From positions 16,040 to 80,039 of the forward strand of contig NZ_LMDU01000005.1 of assembly GCF_001425165.1 (NCBI RefSeq): a stretch of 64,000 nt of DNA. The letters are read 5' to 3'. The position numbers and the translations under genes were made by a program. This DNA comes from Pelomonas sp. Root405 (GTDB lineage Bacteria; Pseudomonadota; Gammaproteobacteria; Burkholderiales; Burkholderiaceae_C). Under the pieces are notes generated by a model, which was not told where the DNA came from, ran no database searches, and saw only the letters and a program-made list of their open reading frames with translations. Below, piece after piece: positions 25,889 to 34,799 of this stretch. How positions within the stretch are numbered: the first letter of the stretch is position 1; each line of letters starts with the position of its first letter.

Positions 25889-26612
25889 GGGCGGCTCCCG
25901 GCAGGGCCAGTTGTGCCGCGGCCCTGCGGCGCCGCCAGGCCATCACGCCGGCCGCGCCCAGGCTGGCCGTGCCCAGCGTGATGGCCAGCACCAGCGGCAC
26001 GCTGGCCTGGGTCGCGGTGGCGGGTGGCGCCACCGGCGTGGGCTCGGCGACGAAGGCCACCACCGAGACGCTTTCGTAGGGCAGCCCCTCGACGCTGTTG
26101 ACCACCAGCGCGCGCACCTTGGGCAGCAGGGCCTCGGCGTCGAAGCCGGGGCGGTGCTTGATCATCACGGAGGCTGACGAGGGTTGCACCTTGTCGGACA
26201 GCGGATGGCGCTCGGGCACCACCAGCGTCACGCGCGCCTGCAGCACGCCGTCGATGCTGGTCAGCGTGTGCGACAGCTCCTGCGAGAGCGCGTGCATCAG
26301 GCGCGCGCGCTCTTCCACGGGGGTGGAGACGAAGCCCTCGCGCTTGAAGACCTTGCCCAGGCTGTCAAAGTCCTCGCGCGGCAGACCCTGGGCCTTGAGG
26401 ATCTGCACGGCGCGGGCGAAGTCGTCCTCGCCGGTCGTCACCTCGAAGCCGTCCTCGCGCGCCTTCTTGTGCGCCGGCACGCCGGCCAGCCTCAGCGCCG
26501 ACACCATGTCGTTGGCCTGGCGTTCGTCGAGCTTGGCGTACAGGGCCTGCTCGCCGCAGGCGGCGAGCAGGGTGAGGAGCGTCAGCGGAAGAAGGCTTCG
26601 GAGTGGCTTCAT
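25881..26612 (-). CDS. sctJ: T3SS inner-membrane ring lipoprotein SctJ
   Basis: A 243-aa lipoprotein. The signal peptide MKPLRSLLPLTLLTLLAAC ends in the lipobox LAAC with the lipidated Cys at residue 19. The YscJ/FliF-type ring-building domains follow: EQALYAKLDERQANDMVSAL, RAVQILKAQGLPRED, FVSTPVEERARLMHALSQEL and SIDGVLQARVTLVVPERHPL. A C-terminal membrane segment (VPLVLAITLGTASLGAAGV) precedes a basic tail. It forms the inner-membrane ring with SctD. Length is typical; ATGA overlap with sctI. Confidence 0.96.
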   Translation of the reverse strand: MKPLRSLLPLTLLTLLAACGEQALYAKLDERQANDMVSALRLAGVPAHKKAREDGFEVTTGEDDFARAVQILKAQGLPREDFDSLGKVFKREGFVSTPVEERARLMHALSQELSHTLTSIDGVLQARVTLVVPERHPLSDKVQPSSASVMIKHRPGFDAEALLPKVRALVVNSVEGLPYESVSVVAFVAEPTPVAPPATATQASVPLVLAITLGTASLGAAGVMAWRRRRAAAQLALPGAAHD

Positions 26613-27004
26613 GACTGCTGGCGGAAGAGTTGCTGGAGACCTTCAGAGGTCCGGTTGGCGATGTTCGAAGTCAGCTGGCAATGGAACATGAACTCCTGGC
26701 AGCGCACGGTCAGGTTGACCAGCTCGCCGGGGGTCAGGGCTTGTCCCGAGGCGGCAGCAGCACGGGCGTCGCGGCCGAGGGACGCCGCTTCGGCATTGAT
26801 GTGCTCCAGTGGCTGCACCAGGCGCTGCATGGCGGCCGCAGGCGGCTCGACCGCGCGCGCGTCCATGCGCTGCATGGCGCTGCTGAGCGCGCGCTCGAAG
26901 CCACCCGCATCGGCAGGGCCGAGCTGCCCGAGCGCCGACAGCGACGCGCCCGCACCGAGCTGGACCTCGGGCACCGCGGTGGCGATGGCGAGGCCGGATG
27001 TCAC
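26609..27004 (-). CDS. sctI: T3SS inner rod protein SctI
   Basis: GTG 27004 is the start: it overlaps the stop of the 98-aa gene as GTGA and yields 131 aa beginning (M)TSGLAIATAVPEVQ. The C-terminal third (ELVNLTVRCQEFMFHCQLTS ... SEGLQQLFRQQS) matches the conserved helix of inner-rod proteins of the YscI/HrpB family, which polymerise beneath the needle. Upstream residues in the same frame are shadow. ATGA overlap with sctJ. Confidence 0.8.
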   Translation of the reverse strand: MTSGLAIATAVPEVQLGAGASLSALGQLGPADAGGFERALSSAMQRMDARAVEPPAAAMQRLVQPLEHINAEAASLGRDARAAAASGQALTPGELVNLTVRCQEFMFHCQLTSNIANRTSEGLQQLFRQQS

Positions 27005-27297
27005 TGCTTGCGCGCCATGGTTTCGAGGGCGGAACCCACCGTCGCGATGGCGGTGTGCGAGCTGTTCGCCAGGAAGCTCATCTTCAGCGACATGGCGGTC
27101 AGCTCGGTCACGTCCGCGGGCTTGTCGGCGCCCTGGCCCATGCCGGCAGACTTGGCTTCGATGTCGGCGGCCTGCTTGTCCAATGCCTGGCCCCAGGCGT
27201 CGGCCATGGCTTCGAACCAGGAGCCACCGCTGGTCTTGCCGGTGCTGGAACCGGTGACGGGTGCGGCGGCGAGAGAGCTGAGAAGTGAGTTGGACAT
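27001..27297 (-). CDS. sctF: SctF-like T3SS needle candidate (98 aa)
   Basis: A 98-aa protein preceded by AGGAG 5-6 nt from ATG 27297. Its polar Ser/Thr-rich N-terminus (MSNSLLSSLAAAPVTGSSTG), short helical body and hydrophobic C-terminal helix (SFLANSSHTAIATVGSALET) fit a needle subunit, and the position before sctI fits too. The C-terminus ends MARKQ and is strikingly like that of the 227-aa secreted protein at 36308-36991. It does not closely resemble YscF, so it may instead be another early-secreted rod or filament subunit. The symbol is provisional. Confidence 0.55.
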   Translation of the reverse strand: MSNSLLSSLAAAPVTGSSTGKTSGGSWFEAMADAWGQALDKQAADIEAKSAGMGQGADKPADVTELTAMSLKMSFLANSSHTAIATVGSALETMARKQ

Positions 27298-27357
27298 GGA
27301 AGCTCCTGATGGGAGTGGCAGGGGAAGGGTGGGTGAACGACGGAAATCGGCGCGTGT

Positions 27358-28353
27358 TCAGAGCGTCAACTGGGTGCGCTGGCCGTCGCGCTCGACGGTC
27401 ACGCTGCGTTCGGCGATCTGCACGACGCGGTGGCCGCTGGGCAGCAGGGCGCCGCTGAAGTAGCGGGCGCCATCGGCGGTGACGAAGTAGGGGCTGTCGG
27501 TGTTGTCGACCACGGCGACCAGGCGCTTGGCCGGGTCCTCGGCGGGCGGTGCCGGTGTGGCGGTGGCCACGACGGGCGGCTGGTTGTCGACACGCAGCTT
27601 GGGCAGCCGGGCGACATCGCGCCGGGCCGCATCGGCGGCGGCCTGTACCTTGGCAGCGTCGCGCTCCTGGGTGCGCAGCACCAGCTCGCCGTCGGGCGAC
27701 CAGGCGGCCTGAGCCCTGACGCCGTGCAGGCGGAACACGTCCATCACGCCGGCCAGCTGCTCGGCCGGGCTGGCAGCGGTGGCGGGTGCGGCCGGGGACG
27801 CTGGCATGACCTTGGCGACCACCTGGCCGGCCTCTCGCAGCGTGCCGCCCTGCCAGGCCAGCATGACGCCGCCTGTCACCATGACCAGGCCGAGCGCCGT
27901 CAGCACGCCCTCGATGAACGGGCGCGGTTGGGCGGCGGGCGCGGGCGTGCGCTGTGGGGCCTGGCTGCCGGCGAGCAGCTCGGGGCCATCGTGCAAGACC
28001 GGCTCGGGCCAGTGCGCCTGGTCGGCCGGGCCATACGCCACGCGGGTGTCGCCCAGTTCCAGCGGCTGGCCGGGCGCCCAGGCGTGCACGGTGATGCCCG
28101 GCTCCAGCGCGCGCTCGGCCAGCACGGCGTGGCCGGAGATCAGCTGCAGGCCGACCCGGTCGGGGCCCGTCGGTGTCAGGCGTGCATGGAAGTCGAGCTG
28201 GCTGGACAGCAGGATGTCCGCGAACTGCGTGTCGCCCTGGTTGCCGGCGTTCTGGCTGCAGATCAGCAGGTCCTGTTGCGGCTCCAGGCGGGCGCGCGCA
28301 CCGGCCTGGCGGCCGGCCAGCACGCGCAGTTCGAGCAAGGGCTTCATCAGCAT
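27358..28353 (-). CDS. sctD: T3SS inner-membrane ring protein SctD
   Basis: ATG 28353 (MLMKPLLELRVLAGRQAGAR) is chosen because AGGAG lies 8 nt upstream; GTG 28362 is also in frame. The 331-aa protein has an N-terminal FHA-like cytoplasmic domain, one membrane segment near residues 147-170 (GVLTALGLVMVTGGVMLAW) and a periplasmic part with BON-like ring-building elements (EQLAGVMDVFRLHGVRAQAA). This is the HrpW/YscD-type architecture that joins the SctJ ring to the secretin. Translation is coupled to sctC. Confidence 0.9.
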   Translation of the reverse strand: MLMKPLLELRVLAGRQAGARARLEPQQDLLICSQNAGNQGDTQFADILLSSQLDFHARLTPTGPDRVGLQLISGHAVLAERALEPGITVHAWAPGQPLELGDTRVAYGPADQAHWPEPVLHDGPELLAGSQAPQRTPAPAAQPRPFIEGVLTALGLVMVTGGVMLAWQGGTLREAGQVVAKVMPASPAAPATAASPAEQLAGVMDVFRLHGVRAQAAWSPDGELVLRTQERDAAKVQAAADAARRDVARLPKLRVDNQPPVVATATPAPPAEDPAKRLVAVVDNTDSPYFVTADGARYFSGALLPSGHRVVQIAERSVTVERDGQRTQLTL

Positions 28354-28358
28354 GGCGA

Positions 28359-30239
28359 TCACTCCTGGGGTGCGGTGCTTTCGCTGGCCACGGCCTGGGT
28401 CGTCGTTGTCGTCGTCGACTCGACGGACGCTGCGGGCGCAACCGGCGCGGTCGACGCGTTGGGCGCCGCCGGGTTGGGCAGCGGCTGGCGGGCCTTCTCC
28501 ATCACGTCGGCGGTCGCCTTGCTGCTGGCCAGGCGCGGCGTGATGAGGAACATGCGCTCGATGCGCTGGCCACCCTTGCGCTGGGTCTTGAAGAGGTTGC
28601 CCAGCACGGGGATGTCGCCCAGCACGGGCACCTTGTCGACGCCGGCGTTGGAGCTGTCGCGCACCATGCCGCCGATCAGCAGGCTCTCGCCCTCAGAGAT
28701 CAGCGCCTGGGTGTTGATGCCCGACCGTTCGACGATGGGCAGGTTGTCCACGCTCTGGCCGGTCAGGCCGCCGTCCTCGATCTGCACCAGCAGCTTGATG
28801 CGCGGGGTGTCGTCGCCGTCCCTGAATACATGCGGCGTGACGCGCAGCCGCGTGCCGGCCGTGACGTTGAAGAGGTCCACCTCGTCACGCCCGGCCACGC
28901 GCACGTAGTAGGTCGAGCTGTTGTCGAACACCGCCTCGACGTTGGACAGCGTGACCACCTGCGGGCTGCTGACCACCTTGGCCGCGCCGTCGCTCTGCAG
29001 CGCCGTGATGCGGGCGACGAACGGGTAGCGGTCGCCGATGACGGCGGAGATGACACCGCCCTCGGCGCTGGGTGTCGGGTCCACGCGGCCGTTGAGGCGG
29101 TTGTCGCTGGCCGTGCCGTTGCCGAACATCAGGCTGGACAGGCCGCGGTTGTAGCGCCAGTTGATGCCCAGCTCGCGCATGCGGTCGGTGTTGATGTCGA
29201 TGATGGTGGCCTCGATCTCCAGCGACTGCGGCTCGACGTCGAGCGACTTGATCAGCGCCGCGTAACGCTCCAGCCGCTCGGGCAGGTCGCGCACGATGAC
29301 GGCGTTCAGCCGGGGGTCGGCCTCGATGCGCGGTGCGAAGTCGGGCGGTGGCGGTGGCGGCTCCGCGGAGGTCGCCGCGGGCATCGCATAGCCGGCATCG
29401 CTGAGGGCGGCCACCAGCGTGTCGGCGCCGCGCACGCTGGGTGCGGCCTCGTCGACCAGGCCGAGTGTGGTGGTGTTGCCGCCGCCGGCACGCAGCGAAC
29501 CGCCGCGCATGCGCTGGCTGCCCTGGGCGCGCGCCGGGTCGCTGGCGACCTGGGTGCGCGGTTTGGCCGGCTGGCCGGTTAGCGAGCGCAGGATGCTGGC
29601 CACGCCGGGCAGCGTGGTCTGCTGGCCGCCGAAGCTCATCGGCACGTCCTGCGCCCAGGCATAGCGCAGGTAGAAGATGCGGTAGTCAGGCAGGGGCTGC
29701 TGCTGGGGCTGGGGCATCCAGCTGTTGACGGCCGCCGCTGCCGTTGTGGGCCGGACCTGGCGCACCAGCTCGTCGATCTGCTGCACGAAGCGACGCGCGC
29801 CCACGGCCAGCAAGGCACCGTCGCCGCCGAACTTGAGCGTGTTGCGCGCATCCGGCAGCTGCAACGCCTGGGCGGCGCGCTGCACCTGGGCGGCGGTGGC
29901 GGGGCTGAGCAGATAACTGCGTGTCTGCGTGTCACCCGCCGTGGCGATGTAGAGCACGCCGCCGTCGTAGTAGCTCAGCAGGTTGTAGGCGCGGCTCAGG
30001 TCGCGCAGGAGCTTGGTGGGCGTGCCCTCGAAGCGGCCGTTGACCTGGCCCTGCACGCCGCTGACGACGACCGGGATGTCGGTGCCCGAAAACAGGCCTT
30101 GCAGGAACTGCTCGATCGGCTGGTCGCGGGCCTCCAGCTTGACGGGGCGCAGGCCTTCCGGCAGCGGTGCAGCCGACAGGGGCAGAGCTTGGGCCAGCAG
30201 CAGCGCGCTGGCGGCTGCGAAACGGAGTGTGGATGTCAT
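28359..30239 (-). CDS. sctC: T3SS outer-membrane secretin SctC
   Basis: ATG 30239 overlaps the sctV stop (ATGA). The 626-aa product has a Sec signal peptide (MTSTLRFAAASALLLAQALP, cut near LSA), N-terminal secretin N-domains (FLQGLFSGTDIPVVVSGVQG, LLRDLSRAYNLLSYYDGGVL), a central repeat region, and the C-terminal secretin core with LLIGGMVRDSSNAGVDKVPV followed by LGDIPVLGNLFKTQRKG. It forms the outer-membrane ring. The tail after TADVMEK is Pro/Ala/Thr-rich and may bind a pilotin, none of which is visible nearby. Confidence 0.97.
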   Translation of the reverse strand: MTSTLRFAAASALLLAQALPLSAAPLPEGLRPVKLEARDQPIEQFLQGLFSGTDIPVVVSGVQGQVNGRFEGTPTKLLRDLSRAYNLLSYYDGGVLYIATAGDTQTRSYLLSPATAAQVQRAAQALQLPDARNTLKFGGDGALLAVGARRFVQQIDELVRQVRPTTAAAAVNSWMPQPQQQPLPDYRIFYLRYAWAQDVPMSFGGQQTTLPGVASILRSLTGQPAKPRTQVASDPARAQGSQRMRGGSLRAGGGNTTTLGLVDEAAPSVRGADTLVAALSDAGYAMPAATSAEPPPPPPDFAPRIEADPRLNAVIVRDLPERLERYAALIKSLDVEPQSLEIEATIIDINTDRMRELGINWRYNRGLSSLMFGNGTASDNRLNGRVDPTPSAEGGVISAVIGDRYPFVARITALQSDGAAKVVSSPQVVTLSNVEAVFDNSSTYYVRVAGRDEVDLFNVTAGTRLRVTPHVFRDGDDTPRIKLLVQIEDGGLTGQSVDNLPIVERSGINTQALISEGESLLIGGMVRDSSNAGVDKVPVLGDIPVLGNLFKTQRKGGQRIERMFLITPRLASSKATADVMEKARQPLPNPAAPNASTAPVAPAASVESTTTTTTQAVASESTAPQE

Positions 30240-32218
30240 GCGGCGAGAAGCGCGGTCTGGGGGGAGGCCTGCGGTAGCGCTTGGGGGCAGGGCAAATGGT
30301 GCAGCGGCGTGAGCCTCAGCGTGGGCAGCAATTCGTGGAAGGACAGCACGGGGGTGTCGAAGCACTCGGCCTCGACGAGCTTGCGCAGGTGCCAGCGCAG
30401 GTCGATGGCACAGACGATGGCCTGCGGTCGCAGCGCGACGATCTGGGTCTGCACTTCTGCGGAGAACTGGCGCGCCACATCGGGCGAGATGGCGAGCTGG
30501 GTGACGCCGCCGCTGACGTGCAGGTTCTGCCGCATCAGGGCTTCCAGCTCGGGCGACAGCAGCAGGGCCTGCAGCTCGCCGCTCGGGCAGACGCGGTGGT
30601 GGGTCTGGCGGCGCAGGGCGATGCGGGTCATTTCCGTCAGCGCCTGCACGTCCTTCTCGCGCTGCGCGGCCTCGGCCAGCGCTTCGAGGATGTCGCGCAG
30701 GTTGCGGATCGAGACCTCCTCGGAGGCGAGGCGGCGCAGCACCTCGGTGACCTTCTGCACCGGCAGCGCACGCAGCACCTCCTTGACCACGTCGGCGAGG
30801 TCGGCCTGGGCGCGGGTCAGCAGCTCGCTGGTTTCCTGGATGCCGATGAACAGCGCCGCGTTGCGGCGCAAGGCCTGGCGCACGTGCTCGGCGAGCAGCT
30901 GTGGGTCGTCGGCCTGCGTGCCCTCTGCCAGCGGCACCTCGTGGGCCAGCAGCCGCCAGCCTTCGCGATTGACGCGGCCGTGCAGCGCCACGCGCGGCAA
31001 GGGCAGGCCGCGGTCGAGCTGCAGATCGTCGAGCATGGTTTCAACGGCGCGCGTCACGGCCAGGCCGCCGTCAGCGAGCAGCTTTTGCGGCAGCTCCAGC
31101 AGCAGCGGCACCGACGGCCGCACGCGCGGCTGGGCGATGCGAACGACGGCCGATTCGGCCTGCGCACGCTTGCTGCGCAGGTTGGGCATGCGCTCGGTCA
31201 GCCAGTCACGGCTCTGGGGCATCAGCATCAGGCCTGCGGCTGCGAAAACCAGCGCGAGCGCGCCGAAGACCAGCGGCGGGAAGCCCGGCACGGTAGCCAG
31301 CAGCACGCAGATGCCGGCCGCCATCAGGTGCACGCGCGGCTTGGCGCCGAGCTGCTTGCGGATGGCGTCGCCCAGGTGGCGGTCGTTCTCGTCATCGTTG
31401 GTGCGCGTCACCAGCAGGCCGGCCGCCATCGCGCCCAGCAGCGCCGGGATCTGCGCCACCATGCCCTCGCCGATGGTGAGGATGGAATAGCGGTGCACCG
31501 CGTCGCCCATGCTCATGTCCTGCTGCAGCACGCCGATGGCCAGGCCGCCGAGCAGGTTGATGAGAATGATGACGATGCCGGCAATGGCGTCGCCCTTGAC
31601 GAACTTCATCGCGCCGTCGAGGCTGCCGTGCAGCTTGCTTTCAAGCTCCAGCGTGCGGCGGCGGCGCTTGGCCTCGTCCTTGTCGATCAGGCCGGAGCGC
31701 AGATCGGAGTCGATGGACAGCTGCTTGCCCGGCATCGCGTCCAGCGAGAAGCGCGCCGCCACCTCGGCCACGCGCTCGGCGCCCTTGGCGATGACGATGA
31801 ACTGCACCACGGTGATGATGAGGAACACCACCAGGCCCACCACCAGGTTGCCGCCCGCGACCATCTTGCCGAAGGTCGCAATGATGTGACCGCCGTCCGC
31901 ATGCAGCAGGATCATCCGCGTGGTGGCGATGGAAAGCGCCAGGCGGAACAGCGTCGTCATCAGCAGCACGCTGGGAAAGACCGAGAACTCCAGCGGCCCG
32001 CTGACGTAGACGGCGATCAGGATCAGCACCAGGCCCGATGCGATGTTGACGGCCACCAGCAGGTCGATCAGCCACAGCGGCAGCGGCAGCACCATCAGCG
32101 CGACGATGGCGACGATGCCCGCGACCAGGAAGAGATCGCTGAAGCGCGCGATCAGCCCTTCGCGCGGCTGGTCGCTCGCCGCGAAGTAGCCTGACAGGCC
32201 ATCAGGACGCGAGTTCAT
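30236..32218 (-). CDS. sctV: T3SS major export apparatus protein SctV
   Basis: A 660-aa FlhA/HrcV/YscV-family protein that forms the nonameric export gate. Eight N-terminal membrane helices (VAGIVAIVALMVLPLPLWL onward) contain the hallmark region SVLLMTTLFRLALSIATTR and AERVAEVAARFSLDAMPGKQ. The large cytoplasmic domain includes ETSELLTRAQADLADVVKEV and LHVSGGVTQLAISP. Length is slightly short of the usual 690 or so. ATGA overlaps on both sides tie it to the lytic transglycosylase and sctC. Confidence 0.97.
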   Translation of the reverse strand: MNSRPDGLSGYFAASDQPREGLIARFSDLFLVAGIVAIVALMVLPLPLWLIDLLVAVNIASGLVLILIAVYVSGPLEFSVFPSVLLMTTLFRLALSIATTRMILLHADGGHIIATFGKMVAGGNLVVGLVVFLIITVVQFIVIAKGAERVAEVAARFSLDAMPGKQLSIDSDLRSGLIDKDEAKRRRRTLELESKLHGSLDGAMKFVKGDAIAGIVIILINLLGGLAIGVLQQDMSMGDAVHRYSILTIGEGMVAQIPALLGAMAAGLLVTRTNDDENDRHLGDAIRKQLGAKPRVHLMAAGICVLLATVPGFPPLVFGALALVFAAAGLMLMPQSRDWLTERMPNLRSKRAQAESAVVRIAQPRVRPSVPLLLELPQKLLADGGLAVTRAVETMLDDLQLDRGLPLPRVALHGRVNREGWRLLAHEVPLAEGTQADDPQLLAEHVRQALRRNAALFIGIQETSELLTRAQADLADVVKEVLRALPVQKVTEVLRRLASEEVSIRNLRDILEALAEAAQREKDVQALTEMTRIALRRQTHHRVCPSGELQALLLSPELEALMRQNLHVSGGVTQLAISPDVARQFSAEVQTQIVALRPQAIVCAIDLRWHLRKLVEAECFDTPVLSFHELLPTLRLTPLHHLPCPQALPQASPQTALLAA

Positions 32219-32967
32219 GCGCGGTCCCCGAACCAGCGCCGCAGCTCGGCATACACGGCCATCACATTGCGGACATACGCCTGCGTTTCGGCAAAGGGCG
32301 GCACGCGCCGGCCATGGCGTTCGACGGCGCCCTCGCCGGCGTTGTAGGCGGCCAGCACCAGCACCAGGTCATTGCCGAAGCGGGCCTGCAGGCGCTTGAG
32401 GTACTTGGCCGAGGCCTCCAGATTGGCCTGCGGCGTCAGCAGGTCGCGCGCATCCGCCACGCCCAGGCCGCGGCCGGTTGCTGGCATGACCTGCATGAGC
32501 CCGCGCGCACCGGCATGTGAAATCGCCTGCGCCTGGTGGCGCGATTCGATGTGGGCCACCGCATGCAGCAGCAGGGGGTCGATGTCGTGCCGCACGGCGA
32601 CGTCGGCCATCAGCGGCGCCAGGGCGCGGATGCGCGCCTGACCCGCGGCGTCGCGGTGGACCGGTGCCGGCTTCGGCGTAGGTGGGGTCACGGCTGCGCG
32701 CTGAAGCACCGGCGCTGGCGCTGGTGCCTCGGCACGCACCGTCGCCGTTTCCGCCTGTGCAACGACCAGCGGCACCGCGCTCCTGACGACGGTGGCCATG
32801 CACAGCCGCTCGGACAGTGCAAAGCCGCCGGTGCCGACCACGGGGGCTGCGTCGAGCAGCGCTTCGGCTTGCTGCGGTTGGCAGCCCGCCACGGCCTGCG
32901 CGCTCGCAAGGCTTGCGCCTAACGCAGCGGTTGCCATGACATGACTGAGCCGTTGTAGTCCGAGCAC
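32215..32967 (-). CDS. T3SS-associated lytic transglycosylase
   Basis: I prefer GTG 32967 with a GGGAAGA site upstream; it gives a signal peptide ending near AQAVA. After a variable Pro/Ala-rich stretch, the C-terminal SLT domain (residues about 115-245) carries the catalytic Glu about 141 in AHIESRHQAQ, followed by GARGLMQVMPATG and LAAYNAGEGAVERHG. Such enzymes, like IpgF and HpaH, open the peptidoglycan for injectisome assembly. Its position as first gene of the operon, overlapping sctV, supports that role. Confidence 0.9.
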   Translation of the reverse strand: MLGLQRLSHVMATAALGASLASAQAVAGCQPQQAEALLDAAPVVGTGGFALSERLCMATVVRSAVPLVVAQAETATVRAEAPAPAPVLQRAAVTPPTPKPAPVHRDAAGQARIRALAPLMADVAVRHDIDPLLLHAVAHIESRHQAQAISHAGARGLMQVMPATGRGLGVADARDLLTPQANLEASAKYLKRLQARFGNDLVLVLAAYNAGEGAVERHGRRVPPFAETQAYVRNVMAVYAELRRWFGDRA

Positions 32968-33197
32968 TGGTCTTCCCTGTTCCGTGAACGGGCCGGACTA
33001 TGGAGGCAAGGCCTGGCCCCTTGTTGACTCTTGAAAGCAGACGTAACTGACTAACCCGTAGACATCGCACCCTTTGTATGCAGACCAGGCCCCCCCACGT
33101 TTACGCGTGGAAACATCTGGTGCATCGCTGCAATCCGAAGACCGGGCATCGTTCGGTCCCGCCGCTGCAACACCCATGCGAATGGCATGGAGAAGCG

Positions 33198-33213
33198 CCC
33201 CCTAGAAGTAGGT
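33198..33213. promoter_or_regulatory. CCTA-N4-TAGG element, copy A
   Basis: CCCCCTAGAAGTAGGT, an inverted CCTA/TAGG pair with a 4-nt spacer, 72-87 nt upstream of the sctU ATG. Dyads of this size suit NarL/FixJ-family regulators. Homology to copy B extends over about 27 nt with roughly 21 identities. Confidence 0.5.
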
Positions 33214-33257
33214 CTGGGCAAAGCGATGTAAACAAGTTTTCACAATCAACTTTTGCA

Positions 33258-33273
33258 CCCCCTAGAAATAGGT
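33258..33273. promoter_or_regulatory. CCTA-N4-TAGG element, copy B
   Basis: CCCCCTAGAAATAGGT, ending 11 nt before the sctU ATG and adjoining its SD (AGGGAG). At this position it cannot act as an upstream activator site for sctU. It may instead repress sctU, serve the divergent operon, or function in the mRNA. Confidence 0.45.
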
Positions 33274-33284
33274 GTTAGGGAGCC

Positions 33285-34493
33285 ATGGCCGACGACAGCG
33301 GCGACAAAACCGAACAGCCGACACACAAGCGCCTGCAGGACGCCCGCAAGAAGGGCGACATCGCCAAGGGACGGGAGCTGACCAGCACGGCCACGCTGCT
33401 GGTGTGGCTGGTCACCGGGGCGTTATGCGTGGGTCTGGCCGGCGAGCGCGCGGCGGCGCTGTGCGAGGCGATGTTCGTGCGCATCGCGGCCGGCTGGCGC
33501 GCCGAAGGCTTTGGTCATGTGGCCGCGCTGCTAGGTTGGCAGAGCCTGGAGCTGGCCGTGCTGCTCGTGGGCCTGCTGATGATCCCGGTGGCGGTGCTGG
33601 GCACGCTGGTCGAGTACCTGCAGGCCGGCCCGGTGCTGGCCTTCGAGAAGGTGGCCCCCAAGCTCGAACACCTGAACCCGGCCGCGGGCATCAAGCGCAT
33701 GTTCTCGCTCGACAACCTCGTCGAGCTGTTCAAGGGCATCCTGAAGACGACGCTGTTGGTGGGCATCGGCTGGGCCGTGGCGCTGGTGCTGCTGCCTGAC
33801 GCGATGCGGCTGGCGATGGCGCCCGACCGACCGGCCCAGCACCTGGGCGGGCTGATCTGGGAGGCCACCGTCAAGACCCTGGCGTGGACGGTGGGCGTCT
33901 TTGCCGGCGTGGCCATGCTCGACACCTTCTGGACCCGCCACCGCTACACCAAGAAGCTGCGCATGAGCATGCGCGACATCAAGCAGGAGATGAAGGACAG
34001 CGAGGGCGACCCGCACCTCAAGCAGCAGCGCAGGCAGGCCCACGCGGAGTGGAGCCAGCGCAACCAGGCAGCGGCCGCGCGCGGCGCCAACGCGCTGGTC
34101 GTCAACCCGACCCATGTGGCCATCGCCATCGACTTTGAGCCCGGCCGTTGCCCCGTGCCCACCGTCAGCGCCAAGGGCGAGGACCATGTCGCCCGAGCGA
34201 TGCGCGAGGCCGCCGAGGATGCCGGCGTGCCCATCGTGCGCAATGTGCCGCTGGCGCGCGAGCTGCTCGCGCGCTGCGAGGCCGGCGAGGTCATCCCGCC
34301 CGACCTTTTCGACGTGCTGGCCGAGGTCATCGTCTGGGCCGACGGCGTGCGCGACCAGCTCAAGTGGGAGGCCGCCCGCGCCGACCCGCACCGGCGCGAT
34401 GAAGTGCCGCCCGAGCCGCCGCGCAGCCGCCCCGCGCCGGGTGAAGACCTGACCCGACACCCCGACCTGGACCCCCGGGCCGTGCCCGCCTGA
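33285..34493 (+). CDS. sctU: T3SS autocleaving switch protein SctU
   Basis: A 402-aa FlhB/YscU/HrcU-family protein. The start MADDSGDKTEQPTHKRLQDA is typical, with AGGGAG 2 nt from the ATG. Four membrane helices fill the N-terminal half. The cytoplasmic domain holds the autocleavage motif NPTH at about residues 274-277 (ALVVNPTHVAIAIDF), where Asn cyclisation cuts before Pro to allow substrate switching. The C-terminal tail is longer than usual and rich in Pro, Arg and Asp. First gene of the plus-strand operon, divergent from the rest of the T3SS. Confidence 0.97.
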   Translation: MADDSGDKTEQPTHKRLQDARKKGDIAKGRELTSTATLLVWLVTGALCVGLAGERAAALCEAMFVRIAAGWRAEGFGHVAALLGWQSLELAVLLVGLLMIPVAVLGTLVEYLQAGPVLAFEKVAPKLEHLNPAAGIKRMFSLDNLVELFKGILKTTLLVGIGWAVALVLLPDAMRLAMAPDRPAQHLGGLIWEATVKTLAWTVGVFAGVAMLDTFWTRHRYTKKLRMSMRDIKQEMKDSEGDPHLKQQRRQAHAEWSQRNQAAAARGANALVVNPTHVAIAIDFEPGRCPVPTVSAKGEDHVARAMREAAEDAGVPIVRNVPLARELLARCEAGEVIPPDLFDVLAEVIVWADGVRDQLKWEAARADPHRRDEVPPEPPRSRPAPGEDLTRHPDLDPRAVPA

Positions 34494-34505
34494 CGCCGAC
34501 GACTC

Positions 34506-34799
34506 ATGCAAGACCTGATGCTCAACATCGCCAGCACCGTTGTCGCGCTGGCCTTCGTGCTACTGCTGGCCTGGTTGCTGATCCGCGGTTGGCGGCGCCT
34601 GCAGGATTTCGGCAGCCCCAAGGCGGAGCCCGGCGACGCGTTGCGCTTCGTGCGCGCGCTGCCAGTTGGAACTCGCGAGCGAGTCGTGCTGCTCGACCAT
34701 GCCGGCGAGCGCTGGATGCTGGGCGTGACGGCCGGCGGCATCAGCCTGCTGGCACGCTGGCCTCAGCCGGGCCGACCCGAACCGGGCGCCGACGCATGA
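34506..34799 (+). CDS. FliO-like small membrane protein
   Basis: A 97-aa protein with one N-terminal membrane helix (NIASTVVALAFVLLLAWLLI) followed by a basic stretch and a small beta domain (ALPVGTRERVVLLDHAGERW ... VTAGGISLLARW). The order helix, basic linker, then the L-P-V-G-x-R-E-x-x-V-x-V-D pattern is that of FliO, the flagellar assembly factor for the FliP ring. Dedicated FliO homologs are not standard in non-flagellar T3SS, so a chaperone-like role for SctR assembly is an interesting inference. 12 nt after sctU. Confidence 0.65.
   Translation: MQDLMLNIASTVVALAFVLLLAWLLIRGWRRLQDFGSPKAEPGDALRFVRALPVGTRERVVLLDHAGERWMLGVTAGGISLLARWPQPGRPEPGADA

Larger units (their letters stand above)
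32968..33284. promoter_or_regulatory. Divergent T3SS promoter region (317 bp)
   Basis: This is the only non-coding gap between the minus-strand T3SS operon and the sctU operon. It is less GC-rich than the rest of the window (for example AACAAGTTTTCACAATCAAC around 33231-33250), as expected for promoters. It contains two copies of a CCCCCTAGAA(G/A)TAGGT element exactly 60 bp apart. I see no confident -35/-10 pair, and no gene. Confidence 0.6.

Noticed and set aside
12555..33273. Treating the CCCTAGGG palindrome at 12555-12566 and the CCTA-N4-TAGG sites as one regulon
   Set aside because: The spacer differs (0 versus 4 nt) and only one instance exists upstream of the giant gene. Similarity may be chance, so it is listed only as a low-confidence site.
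33000..33284. HrpII/PIP-box (TTCGB-N15-TTCGB) or HrpL-type box at the T3SS promoter
   Set aside because: No properly spaced TTCG pair and no GGAACC-N16-CCAC pair was found in the divergent region.
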